Assembly: GCF_900100275.1 (NCBI RefSeq)
Contig: NZ_FNET01000002.1
Location: 558,001 to 622,000 of the forward strand
DNA length: 64,000 nt
Source: Lentzea albidocapillata subsp. violacea
GTDB taxonomy: Bacteria > Actinomycetota > Actinomycetes > Mycobacteriales > Pseudonocardiaceae
Direction of reading: 5' to 3'
How positions within the stretch are numbered: position 1 is the stretch's first letter; each line of letters begins with the position of its first letter. This document shows positions 31,854 through 42,136 of the stretch, one piece after another. A model generated the notes under the pieces. The model ran no database searches, had not been told where the DNA came from, and worked only from the letters and a program-made list of their open reading frames with translations. The translations under genes and the position numbers were made by a program.

Positions 31854-32830
31854 CGCGCGGGCAGGCGATAGGCAGGCTGGCGCTGCGCCGGCTCGCGTTC
31901 GCGGTCCCGGTGCTGCTCGTGGTCAGCTTCGCGTTGTTCGTGCTGGCCAAGGCATCGCCGTTCGACCCGATCGAACGCTACTTCGGCGTCCGGATCATCG
32001 GCGCCTCACCGGAACGCGTGGCCCAGCTGCGCGCGAACTGGGGCGTCGACGAACCCGTCGTGTCCCAGTACTGGGCCTGGCTGCGGCACGCGGTCACCGG
32101 TGACCTCGGCGACTCGCTGTCGTTGCAGCAACCCGTGTCGGCCGTGATCGGCGACCGTCTCGGGTGGACGGTGCTGCTGGTGTCGGTCGGTTTCACGCTG
32201 GCACTGGTGCTCGGACTGCTGCTGGGCACGCTCGCGGCGTGGCGGCAGGGGTCGTGGCTCGACCGGTCGATCACGGGCGGCTGTTACGCGCTGGAGGCCG
32301 CGCCGGTCTTCTGGGTGGGCCTCGCGGTGCTGTACGTGTTCGCGCTGCAGCTGCGATGGCTTCCCGGCGGCGGCGTGACGACCGGGTCCGAACCGGTGTC
32401 CGCCGGCGGCGTCGCGGCCCACCTGGTGCTGCCGGTGGCCGTGCTGGCGATCTCGCAGGCGCCGTGGTTCGTGCTGTTCGTGCGGCAGAACCTCCTGGAG
32501 TCCTTCACGCAGGACCACGTGATCGGTGCTCGGGCTCGCGGGCTGCCGGACCACCTGGTGGTGTCGGGGCACGCGTTGCGCACCTCGCTGCTGCCATTCC
32601 TGACCCTCCTCGGCGCACGGCTGCCCGAGCTGATCACCGGGGCGTTGCTGGTGGAGACGGTGTTCTCGTGGCCGGGCATCGCGCGGGCGACGGTGGAGGC
32701 GGCGCTGAACGTCGACTTCGCGTTGCTGGGCGCGCTGACCGTGATGGCGACGGGCGTGGTGCTGGTGGGCAACCTGCTGGCCGACGTCCTGTACGCGCTG
32801 GCCGACCCGAGGGTGGCGCTCGATGGCTGA
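31850..32830 (+). CDS. ABC importer permease (DppB/NikB-like)
   Basis: A 326-residue permease with six helices. The N-terminal family segment (RLAFAVPVLLVVSFALFVLAKASPFDP) and the cytoplasmic EAA loop (DHVIGARARGLPDHLVVSGHALR region) are clear. GTG at 31850 overlaps the stop of the binding-protein gene (GTGA), which decides the start. It forms a heterodimeric channel with the next gene. Confidence 0.92.
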   Translation: MTRGQAIGRLALRRLAFAVPVLLVVSFALFVLAKASPFDPIERYFGVRIIGASPERVAQLRANWGVDEPVVSQYWAWLRHAVTGDLGDSLSLQQPVSAVIGDRLGWTVLLVSVGFTLALVLGLLLGTLAAWRQGSWLDRSITGGCYALEAAPVFWVGLAVLYVFALQLRWLPGGGVTTGSEPVSAGGVAAHLVLPVAVLAISQAPWFVLFVRQNLLESFTQDHVIGARARGLPDHLVVSGHALRTSLLPFLTLLGARLPELITGALLVETVFSWPGIARATVEAALNVDFALLGALTVMATGVVLVGNLLADVLYALADPRVALDG

Positions 32831-33707
32831 CCTGACCTGGCGTTCCGCTCCACGCAGCCGCCTCACCGCCGCGAGCCCGCCGCGATCACCGAAGTGGCGG
32901 CTCCTGCCGTCCGCGATCGTCCTGGGCGTCGTCGCGCTGGTCGTCCTGGTCGTGCCACTGTTCGCAGAACTCAACGAGCAGTACGTCGACCTCGCGATCG
33001 CCAACCAGCCGCCGTCCACCGCGCACCTGTTCGGGACCGACGAACTGGGCCGAGACGTGTTGTTGCGCTGCGTCTACGCCCTACGCGTGTCCCTCACGGT
33101 CGGTGTGGTCGCGGCCGTGATCTCCGCGGTCGCCGGCACGGCGGTCGGCGCGCTCGCGGGGTCGATCGGCGGCTGGTTCGACCGGATCCTGATGCGCGTG
33201 GTCGACGCGATCGCCTCGGTACCGCACCTGCTGCTGGGCATCGTGATCGTGGCGATCCTGCGGCCCAGCCTCTCCGCCGTGATCATCTCGATCGCGCTGA
33301 CGCACTGGCTGACCGCCGCCCGGATCGTGCGGTCGGAGGTGCTGTCGCTGCGCACGAGGCCGTTCATCGACGCGGCGATCGCCGGCGGCGCGAGCCGGAC
33401 GCAGGTGCTCACCCGGCACCTGCTGCCGAACGTCGCCCCGCAGGTGCTGCTCGCGACCACCCTGATGGTGCCGCACGCGGTGTGGCACGAGACGGCGTTG
33501 TCGTTCCTGGGTCTCGGTCTGCCGCCGCACGCGGCCAGCATCGGCAACATGATCAACGACGCCCAGCGCTCGTTGCTGATCGGCGGCTGGTGGATGTCGC
33601 TGGCACCCGGACTGCTGCTGATCATCACGACGCTGGCGGTGTCCGGGCTGAGCGGTGTGTGGCGGGACCGGCTGAACCCCAAGCGGCGCACGGAGTTGAC
33701 GTGGTGA
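32823..33707 (+). CDS. ABC importer permease (DppC/NikC-like)
   Basis: A 294-residue permease with six helices. HLFGTDELGRDVLLRCVYALRVSL is the conserved DppC-type entry motif (given here across helix 1-2), and RPFIDAAIAGGASRTQVLTRHLLPN is the EAA loop that docks on the ATPases. Its ATG overlaps the previous stop by eight bases (ATGGCTGA) and its own stop overlaps the next GTG. Confidence 0.92.
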   Translation: MADLTWRSAPRSRLTAASPPRSPKWRLLPSAIVLGVVALVVLVVPLFAELNEQYVDLAIANQPPSTAHLFGTDELGRDVLLRCVYALRVSLTVGVVAAVISAVAGTAVGALAGSIGGWFDRILMRVVDAIASVPHLLLGIVIVAILRPSLSAVIISIALTHWLTAARIVRSEVLSLRTRPFIDAAIAGGASRTQVLTRHLLPNVAPQVLLATTLMVPHAVWHETALSFLGLGLPPHAASIGNMINDAQRSLLIGGWWMSLAPGLLLIITTLAVSGLSGVWRDRLNPKRRTELTW

Positions 33708-34603
33708 ACCTGGAGATCGACCGGGTGTCGGTGCGGTTCGCGCTCAAGGGCGCGACCGTCGAGGCCGTGAACGACGTGTCGTTGCGGATCAGGCCCGGCG
33801 AGTGCGTGGCGCTGGTCGGCGAGAGCGGCTGCGGCAAGACGGTACTGGCCTCGGCCCTGCTCGGGTTCCTCCCTGGCAACGCGGAGACCTCGGGCAGCGC
33901 ACGACTCGGCGAGATCGACCTGCTCGCCGCGACCGACCACGAGCTCGCGACCACGGTGCGCGGACGGCGGATCGGGCTCATCCCGCAGAGTCCGGCGAGC
34001 CACCTGACGCCGGTCCGCACCGCGCGGTCCCAGCTCGAGGAGGCCGCGCGAATCCTCGGCGGCGACGCCCGGCAGGCAGCCGAACGGGCCGGCCTGCTGC
34101 CCGAACACCTCGACCGCTACCCGCACGAGCTGTCCGGCGGCATGGCGCAGCGGGTCGCGAACGCGCTGGCGCTGGTCGGCAACCCGCCGCTGCTGATCGC
34201 CGACGAACCCACCACCGGGCTCGACCGCGATCTCGTGGACGGGCTGCTCGACGAGTTCCGCAGGCTGGTCGACGACGGTCACGCCGTCCTGCTGATCACC
34301 CACGACCTCGCGGCGGCGCACCGGGTCGCCGACCGGATCGCGGTGATGTACGCGGGCCGGATCGTCGAGGCCGGCCCGGCGCACGAGGTACTCGACGCCT
34401 CGAAGCACCCCTACAGCCGAGGGCTCGCGAACGCCCTGCCGGAACGGGACTTCCTCCCGATCCCCGGCCAGCCTCCCCTGCTCACCGACCTGCCGGCGGG
34501 GTGCGCGTTCGCCCCGCGCTGCGACCAGGCCACCGCGATCTGTGAGGACCGTCCCGTGCTCACCGACGACCCGCACGCCGTCGCGTGCCACCGCCCGTGC
34601 TGA
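33704..34603 (+). CDS. ABC importer ATPase 1 (DppD/NikD-like)
   Basis: A 299-residue ATPase. Walker A GESGCGKT, signature LSGGMAQRV, Walker B LLIADEPTTGLD and the switch LLITHDLAAAHRVADRIAVMYAG are intact. The C-terminal oligopeptide-transporter extension contains the usual cysteine cluster (GCAFAPRCDQATAICEDRP ... CHRPC), which in relatives holds an iron-sulphur cluster. GTG at 33704 overlaps the permease stop (GTGA). Confidence 0.92.
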   Translation: MNLEIDRVSVRFALKGATVEAVNDVSLRIRPGECVALVGESGCGKTVLASALLGFLPGNAETSGSARLGEIDLLAATDHELATTVRGRRIGLIPQSPASHLTPVRTARSQLEEAARILGGDARQAAERAGLLPEHLDRYPHELSGGMAQRVANALALVGNPPLLIADEPTTGLDRDLVDGLLDEFRRLVDDGHAVLLITHDLAAAHRVADRIAVMYAGRIVEAGPAHEVLDASKHPYSRGLANALPERDFLPIPGQPPLLTDLPAGCAFAPRCDQATAICEDRPVLTDDPHAVACHRPC

Positions 34604-35217
34604 CCGGGCTCGGCATCACCGCCGGCTACCAGGCTCCGGTGATCACGGACGTCAGCCTGACCGTCCATCCCGGACAGACCGTGGGTCTCGCCGGGCCGAG
34701 CGGATCGGGCAAGTCCACTTTGGCGCGGGTGCTCGCGTTGCTGCACAAGCCTTTCGCGGGCACGGTGGAGATCGACGGCGAGACCGTCACCGGGTTCCGG
34801 TTCAGGGCCGCGCAACGCACCAGGATCGGTGTCCTGTTCCAGCAGCCGAGGTTGTCGGTCGACCCGCGGTTCACGCTCCGCCAGGCGATCGCGGAACCCG
34901 GCGGCGATCGCGTCGGCGAACTGGCCGACCTGGTGATGCTCACCGACGACCTGCTGGGCCGCCGCCCGCACGAGGTCAGCGACGGCCAGTTGCAACGCGC
35001 CTGCCTCGCCCGTGCGCTCGCGCTGAACCCGCGGTACCTGATCTGCGACGAGATGACGACGATGCTGGACGCCTCCACGACGGCGGCACTGGTCGGCGTG
35101 ATCCGGGCGTACCAACGCGAGTCCGGCGCGGGCGTGCTCGCGATCTCGCACGACACCACGCTGCTCACTAGGTGGGCGGACGAGACCGTCAGACTTTCAG
35201 CACCGCTGCCACGATGA
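34585..35217 (+). CDS. ABC importer ATPase 2 (DppF/NikE-like, short)
   Basis: A 210-residue ATPase, shorter than the typical 260-320 residues because it lacks the C-terminal oligopeptide extension. Walker A GPSGSGKS, signature VSDGQLQRACLARAL (divergent from LSGGQ), Walker B YLICDEMTTMLD, switch AISHDTTLL. GTG at 34585 or at 34597. Its 3' end overlaps the convergent sortase gene by 29 bp, and the loss of the extension may be linked to that tight junction. Confidence 0.87.
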   Translation: MPPPVLTGLGITAGYQAPVITDVSLTVHPGQTVGLAGPSGSGKSTLARVLALLHKPFAGTVEIDGETVTGFRFRAAQRTRIGVLFQQPRLSVDPRFTLRQAIAEPGGDRVGELADLVMLTDDLLGRRPHEVSDGQLQRACLARALALNPRYLICDEMTTMLDASTTAALVGVIRAYQRESGAGVLAISHDTTLLTRWADETVRLSAPLPR

Positions 35218-35713
35218 CGTTGTTGCGGTAGCTGCCCGCGACCCGGTCGAAGTCGCCGCCACACGTGACGAGCCGCAGCTCGGACAACGGCGTCGGCCCG
35301 TACACCAGGGCGGTCGGGAAAGCGGACTTCTCCATCGTCTGGGTGCTGCTCACGACGAACGTGAGCTTGCTGCCGTCCTCGCGCTCCACCAGCACCTCGG
35401 CACCGGGCTGGAGCTCGGGCAGCCGGAAGAACACGCCGGGCCCGGTCTTCGAGTCGACGTGCCCGCCGATCACGGCCGGACCGGCGTCACCAGGCGCGAT
35501 CCCCTTGGCGTACCACCCGGCCCGGTCCGCGCGGGTCGGCGGTTCCAGCGCCCCGGCGGAGTCGACCTTCAGCGCTTCGAGCGTGGTCTCGACGCCGATC
35601 GACGGGATCAGCACCGTCACCGGCTCCGGCACCTCGTCCGCGCCCGGCCCCTTGACGACGTAGATCAGCGTGACCAGCACCGCCGCCCCCATGAGGAGCT
35701 TGCCCCTGGCCAT
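35189..35713 (-). CDS. Class F sortase
   Basis: A 174-residue membrane-anchored transpeptidase. One N-terminal helix (about 5-20) precedes the sortase barrel; catalytic residues are His85 (IGGHVDSKTG), Cys151 (LRLVTCGG) and Arg163 (AGSYRNNV). The short length and these contexts are those of class F enzymes of actinobacteria, which attach surface proteins to the cell wall. Its ATG shares a base with the stop of the DUF4397 gene (TGATG), making that exported protein the likely partner or substrate. Confidence 0.88.
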   Translation of the reverse strand: MARGKLLMGAAVLVTLIYVVKGPGADEVPEPVTVLIPSIGVETTLEALKVDSAGALEPPTRADRAGWYAKGIAPGDAGPAVIGGHVDSKTGPGVFFRLPELQPGAEVLVEREDGSKLTFVVSSTQTMEKSAFPTALVYGPTPLSELRLVTCGGDFDRVAGSYRNNVIVAAVLKV

Positions 35714-36450
35714 CAGCCGAACCGGAACAGCCGGCCGCGCACCGAGTACATCGCCACGCCCACGATGAGCGTGATCACCAGGGCGGTGAGCCAGTCCCAG
35801 CCGCCCGCCATGCCGCCGAACCCGGTCTCCTGCCCGCCTCCGGGCACGACCTCGGCGGCCTTGGCGTCGGTCCGCAGCTCGATCCGCCGCGCGCTGACCA
35901 GCAGGGTGTAGACGGCGCCGGGGTCGATCGTGGCTTCCAGCGTCGTGGAGTCCTTGCCGCGCGGCAGCACCTGCAGCCCGTCCGAGCCGGGTGCCAGCAG
36001 GACGTAGCCGGTCGCGGAGTTCGCCTGCACGCCTCGGTGCACAGGCGCGCCGCCGCGCACCAGGTCCATGTCGGCGTCACCGGCGTTGATCACGCGCAGC
36101 CGCGCCTGCCCGTCCGGGGGCAGGCTGATGTCGTCCTCCAGCACCCTCATCGAGGAGGCGATGTCGATGACCGTGTAGGCCTTCCCGGTCTCCGCCCGCA
36201 GCGACACCGACCGCAGCAACGGGCTCCCCGGCTCGGCCATCCGGAACTCGGCGACGTGCTCGCCCGGCTCGACGCGGCGGTAGTCGTAGAGCTGGGCGTA
36301 GTCGAGGGTGCCGAGCTTGACCCCGTCGAGCGTGCCGTCGACGCGCGCCTGGTCCATCGAGAAGTGCCCGAGGCGGATGTACGTGCCTGTCGCGGCGTGC
36401 GCGGGCGTGGCGGAGAGCAGCAGCAACAGCACTACGGCGAGCACTCGCAC
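35713..36450 (-). CDS. DUF4397 exported protein, putative sortase substrate
   Basis: A 245-residue exported protein. A signal peptide (ending SATPAHA) is followed by DUF4397 beta-sandwich sequence (YIRLGHFSMDQARVDGTLDGVKL, EPGEHVAEFRMAEPGSPLLRS, LRVINAGDADMDLV). The end has the order of a cell-wall sorting signal: GQETGFGG, a membrane segment (WLTALVITLIVGVAMYSV) and a short basic tail (RGRLFRFG). With the class F sortase gene overlapping its stop, it is a good candidate substrate. GTG at 36450 has GGGGAGGGG upstream, better than the GTG at 36468 which precedes that ribosome site. Confidence 0.8.
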   Translation of the reverse strand: MRVLAVVLLLLLSATPAHAATGTYIRLGHFSMDQARVDGTLDGVKLGTLDYAQLYDYRRVEPGEHVAEFRMAEPGSPLLRSVSLRAETGKAYTVIDIASSMRVLEDDISLPPDGQARLRVINAGDADMDLVRGGAPVHRGVQANSATGYVLLAPGSDGLQVLPRGKDSTTLEATIDPGAVYTLLVSARRIELRTDAKAAEVVPGGGQETGFGGMAGGWDWLTALVITLIVGVAMYSVRGRLFRFG

Positions 36451-36495
36451 GCGGACCCCTCCCCTCACTGGACGTCTCCACGATAACGCGCCTGA

Positions 36496-37353
36496 TCAGC
36501 GTGCAGTGAGGTTCGGCCGTCCCCCGGGATGCGTCACCGTGGCCCCCGACGCCTCGACCGCGAGCCGCGCCGCCTCCTCGGGGCCGTCTCCACGCGTGAG
36601 AGCGAACGCCAGCCCCGCCACGAACGCGTCACCGCCCCCGGTCGTGTCCACCACCTCCACGTCCCCCAGCGGCACCACCAGCTCTCCTCCGTCCCACACG
36701 AACACATTGCCCACACCGTCCACGGCGAACGCGACGAGCTCCTTCGGCATCAGCTCACGGGCCGCGGCCAGCGCGTCGTCCGCGTTCGTGATCTTCCGGC
36801 CGGTCAGCTGCTCGGCCTCGCGGTGGTCCGCGCGCACCACGTCCGCGCATGCCAGCAGTTCGTCTCGCAGCCGTTCGGGTGCGCCGTCGAGCACCACCCG
36901 CCCGGTTGCCGCCCGCGCCGCCTTGAGAGCCACCTCTGGCCGTTGCTGCAGCTGCACGACCACGGTGGCCGCACGCTCGATGACCTCGATCGGCAGGTCC
37001 TCCTCGCGCAGCAGCACGCCGTCCGGAACGTCCTCCAGGTACCGCCACCCGTCGGCGACCACGTCCACGAACAGCGCGGTGTCGCACTCGGGCCGCCGCA
37101 CCACGCCCTCGGTGGCGATGCCGTCCGCCCCGGCCCGCGCGATCAGCCGGGCGCCCACGTCGTCGTCCCCGACCACACCGACGAGCGCGACCGGCGCCCC
37201 CAGCTGCGCCAGCCCGACCGCGATGTTCGCGCCCTTGCCGCCCAGCATCTCCCGGCGTTCCCGCACGGGTGTCGTGCCGCCGGCCTCCGGCACCTCGTCC
37301 ACGACGAGGACCAGGTCCCGCCCCACCTGCCCGACCACCACGACGTCGTCCAT
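36496..37353 (-). CDS. PfkB family carbohydrate kinase
   Basis: A 285-residue ribokinase-like sugar/nucleoside kinase. The N-terminal PfkB signature appears in EMLGGKGANIAVGLAQLGAPV, and the C-terminal one as VVDTTGGGDAFVAGLAFAL with the catalytic aspartate in GGGDAF (the common form is GAGDAF). It phosphorylates a sugar using ATP; ribose or a related sugar is plausible. It starts 19 bp downstream of the zinc-ribbon gene and may be co-transcribed with it. Confidence 0.87.
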   Translation of the reverse strand: MDDVVVVGQVGRDLVLVVDEVPEAGGTTPVRERREMLGGKGANIAVGLAQLGAPVALVGVVGDDDVGARLIARAGADGIATEGVVRRPECDTALFVDVVADGWRYLEDVPDGVLLREEDLPIEVIERAATVVVQLQQRPEVALKAARAATGRVVLDGAPERLRDELLACADVVRADHREAEQLTGRKITNADDALAAARELMPKELVAFAVDGVGNVFVWDGGELVVPLGDVEVVDTTGGGDAFVAGLAFALTRGDGPEEAARLAVEASGATVTHPGGRPNLTAR

Positions 37354-37372
37354 GGTGGTGGACTACCCGGGA

Positions 37373-38122
37373 TCAACTCCGCGGGAACCGGTCGGTGACG
37401 TCGAGCCCGTCCGGCAGCACCGCGAACAGGTCGACCGGCGTCCGCTGCGACACCATCTCGCCCCGGTGCAGCCGCTTGAGCCGGTCCCTGGCCACGACGA
37501 CCTGCTCGCTGGGCGCGGAGAGCACGATGACCGGCACCGCGCCCTGGGCGACGTGCGCGCTCACCCGGTCCGCGGTCCCGCGCCCGAACTTGAGCACCGT
37601 CCCGTACCGCACGAGGTAGAGCAGACCCTCCTCGCCGCGCACGCGCCTGAGCTGCCGCACCTCCCCTGTCTCGTCGTCGCGGCCCCACGTGCCGTGCGAC
37701 TTGGTCAGCCACCGGTACCCGGTCCACGGCAGCCCGTGCACGTCCGTCGCGAGCACCGTCAAGCCGGGCCGGAAGTACTTGGCGAGCCGGACCTTCACGG
37801 TCGTCGCGGCGATGAACTCCGAGTTCTCCCGCCAGGTGCCGTCGAGCTCCAGCCGGTGCGCGATCTTCTGCACCGCCGGGTCCGGCACGGACCTGTCGTC
37901 CAGGCACACCAGGCACCTCGTGCGCCAGCCGACGCCGCACGAGCGCGCGACACCGCACCAGCCGCACTGCTGGATCTGCACGGGCGCGCCACCGGGCCGG
38001 TCGTGCAGCACCTTCATCTGGTCGGACACGACCTGCAGGCACGGCGCGCACAAAGCGCACCACGCGACCTCGGTGACCTCCTTGCGCGGCAACCGGGTCA
38101 TGCAGTTGATGCACTGCTTCAC
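37373..38122 (-). CDS. Zinc-ribbon protein with possible GIY-YIG-like C-terminus
   Basis: A 249-residue protein I cannot assign to a named family with certainty. The first 75 residues hold ten cysteines, mostly in CxxC pairs (C4/C7, C22/C25/C28, C53/C56, C62, C70/C73), consistent with two or three zinc ribbons. A central part (residues 80-165) has no recognisable motif. The segment at 168-190 (LYLVRYGTVLKFGRG followed by DRVSAH) resembles the GIY-YIG/T5orf172 strand pattern. GTG at 38122 with GGGAGGG upstream. It lies between a GAF regulator and a PfkB kinase on the same strand. A nucleic-acid role is a guess. Confidence 0.55.
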   Translation of the reverse strand: MKQCINCMTRLPRKEVTEVAWCALCAPCLQVVSDQMKVLHDRPGGAPVQIQQCGWCGVARSCGVGWRTRCLVCLDDRSVPDPAVQKIAHRLELDGTWRENSEFIAATTVKVRLAKYFRPGLTVLATDVHGLPWTGYRWLTKSHGTWGRDDETGEVRQLRRVRGEEGLLYLVRYGTVLKFGRGTADRVSAHVAQGAVPVIVLSAPSEQVVVARDRLKRLHRGEMVSQRTPVDLFAVLPDGLDVTDRFPRS

Positions 38123-38146
38123 TTTGCCCTCCCCTGGCGGGAAAGC

Positions 38147-39271
38147 CTATTCCAGCGCCCTTCGCAGGCGCGAGGAGACGAGAGCGTGACGAGGATCGGT
38201 GACCGGGAGCCGCAGGTGCAGGCGTTCGAGCACCTCGGTGTCCTCGCCGTTGTCCGCGAACGACAGCAGCGCGTCGAGATCTCCCCGCTCCAGCACGCCC
38301 CTGCGCACCGCGGCGGCGAGGTCGGCCCGCTCCTCGCGGACCACCGGCGCGTCCGAACGGGGAAGCAGATCACCGTGGTAGTGCCGGGTCGCCTTGCCCG
38401 CGTCGCCGGACCTGAGCGCCGACCGCACGTCCAGGAAGTCGCCGCGCACCACGGCATCGAGCCGGTACGGCCTCGTCAGCAGGACACCACCGAGCTGCGC
38501 GCGCAGCCTGTGCAGCTCCGCGCGGACCGTGGTCGGGTTCCCACGTTCACCATAGAGCAACAACGCGAGTTGTTCCGCCGTCAGGCCCTTGGGGTGCAGG
38601 GCGAGCGCCGTCAGCACCTCCGCGTTGCGCAACGTGAGCGCCAGCGGCCGTCCGTCGAGGCCGGCGTGCAGGCCGCCGAGGAAGTTCAGCGTCAGCACGT
38701 GCTGGCGCGGCGCGAACCGCTGCAGGTGGTGCTCGGCCAGCCGCGCGGCCGCGGACACGAGTTGCGCGACGGCCGGGTGCATCGTCTTCAACGGCCCGCT
38801 GACGTCGACGACCCCCAGCAGTAACCCCGTGTGGGGGTCGTGGATCGGGCTCGCCGCGCACGTCCAGCCGTGGTAGGTGCGCACGAGGTGTTCGCGGGAG
38901 TGGACGGTGACGGACCTGCCGGTCGCCAGCGCGGTGCCCATCGCGTTCGTGCCTATGACGTCCTCGCTCCACCGCGACCCCTCGGTGAGGTGGACGCGTT
39001 CGGCCCGGTGCCGGACCTGGTTGTCGCCCTCGCACCACAGGATGTGGCCGCGGGTGTCGGTGACGATCATGATCGTGTCGTCCATCGACAGCGTGTGCGT
39101 GAGCAGCGGGACGGTCGCGGCCAGTGGGTGCGCGCCCCGCAGGTCCGCGACCTCGTCCGGCCCGTACACGACCGGCGCCTCGTGCCGGTCGGGATCGATG
39201 CGCGCGTCGAGCGACCTCCGCCACGACTCGAAGATCACCGGCCGGGCGGCACCCAGTTCGCCGGGGTCCAT
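38147..39271 (-). CDS. GAF-domain transcriptional regulator of aldehyde dehydrogenase
   Basis: A 374-residue regulator. An AcoR-like N-terminus ([19 protein letters not shown]), a GAF sensor domain (about 60-190; [62 protein letters not shown]) and a C-terminal winged helix ([29 protein letters not shown]) are visible; there is no AAA+ sigma54 domain. Divergent from an aldehyde dehydrogenase gene, the usual arrangement for this regulator type. ATG at 39271 is preceded by GGAG. Effector probably an alcohol or aldehyde. Confidence 0.83.
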   Translation of the reverse strand: MDPGELGAARPVIFESWRRSLDARIDPDRHEAPVVYGPDEVADLRGAHPLAATVPLLTHTLSMDDTIMIVTDTRGHILWCEGDNQVRHRAERVHLTEGSRWSEDVIGTNAMGTALATGRSVTVHSREHLVRTYHGWTCAASPIHDPHTGLLLGVVDVSGPLKTMHPAVAQLVSAAARLAEHHLQRFAPRQHVLTLNFLGGLHAGLDGRPLALTLRNAEVLTALALHPKGLTAEQLALLLYGERGNPTTVRAELHRLRAQLGGVLLTRPYRLDAVVRGDFLDVRSALRSGDAGKATRHYHGDLLPRSDAPVVREERADLAAAVRRGVLERGDLDALLSFADNGEDTEVLERLHLRLPVTDPRHALVSSRLRRALE

Positions 39272-39396
39272 TGCTCCAGGATGCAGGGCCCGTTGCCACC
39301 GGAGCAAGCCCGCGGCTACTCCGTTCGGATGCAACGTGGGTGAAACGTCGGCGGTTCTACGTTCGCCACCGGTTCGCAACGACGCGGGAGGCCCAG

Positions 39397-40919
<1,523 letters not shown>

Positions 40920-40920
<1 letters not shown>

Positions 40921-41270
40921 TGCCCCGCGTCGCACTGACGCCGGAGGCCGCGGACGTGCTCCGCGGCCTCCGGGCCGACCACGGCGACCTGATGTTCCAC
41001 CAGTCCGGCGGCTGCTGCGACGGCTCGGCCCCGATGTGCTACCTGGCCGGGGAGTTCCGCACCGGTTCGTCCGACGTCCACCTCGGCGATCTCGCGGTGG
41101 ACGAGTTCGTCATTCCTGTGTGGATGTCCGCGGCGCAGTTCGAGTACTGGAGCCACACGCACCTGACGATCGACGTGGTGCCCGGTCGTGGAAGCGGTTT
41201 CTCGCTGGAGGCACCACTGGGAGTACGTTTTCTGGTGCGCTCTCGACTGCTCACCGACGAGGAGCTCTAG
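40920..41270 (+). CDS. DUF779 domain protein
   Basis: A 116-residue protein with the DUF779 signature SGGCCDGSAPMCY (Cys32, Cys33 and a third cysteine close by) and a FSLEAPLGVRFLVRSRLL end. The family is almost always encoded next to acetaldehyde-type aldehyde dehydrogenases, suggesting a redox or metal-related helper role; function unproven. Translationally coupled to the dehydrogenase. Confidence 0.9.
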
Positions 41271-41281
41271 CATATGGCCGC

Positions 41282-42136
41282 ATGACCGTCCAATGCGGAT
41301 GCTGCGGAGCCGAGATCACCTCTACGGACCGCATCGACTACAGGTTGAACCGTCCGGAGCAACTGCTCGGCGTGCCCGGCGAGCAACTCGGTGCCCCCAC
41401 GGGCGGCCTGCTCGTCGGACCGGACGGTGACTCCTACATCCGTTGCCTGCTCCCGGTTCGGCTGACCGGCGGAACCGAGATCGTGTTCGGCGCGTGGACG
41501 CAGATCAGCAAGGTCGACGCGATGTACGCCCACGCCGTGTGGGACAACGACGAGCAGTACGCGAACCTGCGGATCACCGGCACGTTCGCGAACGTCATCA
41601 AACCGTGGGACGTGCTCGGCGTGCCTGTCGAGGCCACCGTGCTCAACGCCGACGAGCTGCCGTACTTCACCTCGCACCCGTTACTGGACCGCGAATGGGA
41701 CCGGGACGAGGTGCTGTGCCGCATCCGGCACCCGTTGCCCGTGCCGGTCCGCGAGACCCTCGGCGAGGTCTGGACCATCGAACGCACCGAGGGCATGCGC
41801 TGCGTCGTCGACGGCCGCACGGTCAGGTTCACGAGCCCGGACCGCCGGGTGGCGCTCGACGTCTACGCCGACCTCACCGGCGGCAGCGTGAGCGACTTCC
41901 TCGGCGCGGTCCTCGACGGCTACCCCGCGAGCGCCGAGCACTCCGTCGAGCACGACGGCCCGGAATTGCGGCACGCGTTCTGGCTCAGCGAGGTGATCGA
42001 CGGCCACGAGGAACAGGTGTTCCACGCGCACGTCGTCCGTCCCGGCACGATGATCTCCGTGCGCTGCGTGCACCGCTATCCGGTCGACAGGGCGTGGGCA
42101 CAGCACGTGCTCAACAGCGTCCGGTACATCGGGTGA
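41282..42136 (+). CDS. DUF2199 domain protein A
   Basis: A 284-residue protein. The N-terminus has paired cysteines (VQCGCCGAEI) followed by the DUF2199 pattern (YIRCLLPVRL, EIVFGAWTQISK, GTFANVIKPWD). A second half of about 120 residues (WTIERTEGMR ... HVLNSVRYIG) is shared with the next gene. Function unknown. Starts 11 bp after the DUF779 stop, so may belong to the dehydrogenase operon. The next gene is a tandem paralogue overlapping it by GTGA. Confidence 0.82.
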   Translation: MTVQCGCCGAEITSTDRIDYRLNRPEQLLGVPGEQLGAPTGGLLVGPDGDSYIRCLLPVRLTGGTEIVFGAWTQISKVDAMYAHAVWDNDEQYANLRITGTFANVIKPWDVLGVPVEATVLNADELPYFTSHPLLDREWDRDEVLCRIRHPLPVPVRETLGEVWTIERTEGMRCVVDGRTVRFTSPDRRVALDVYADLTGGSVSDFLGAVLDGYPASAEHSVEHDGPELRHAFWLSEVIDGHEEQVFHAHVVRPGTMISVRCVHRYPVDRAWAQHVLNSVRYIG

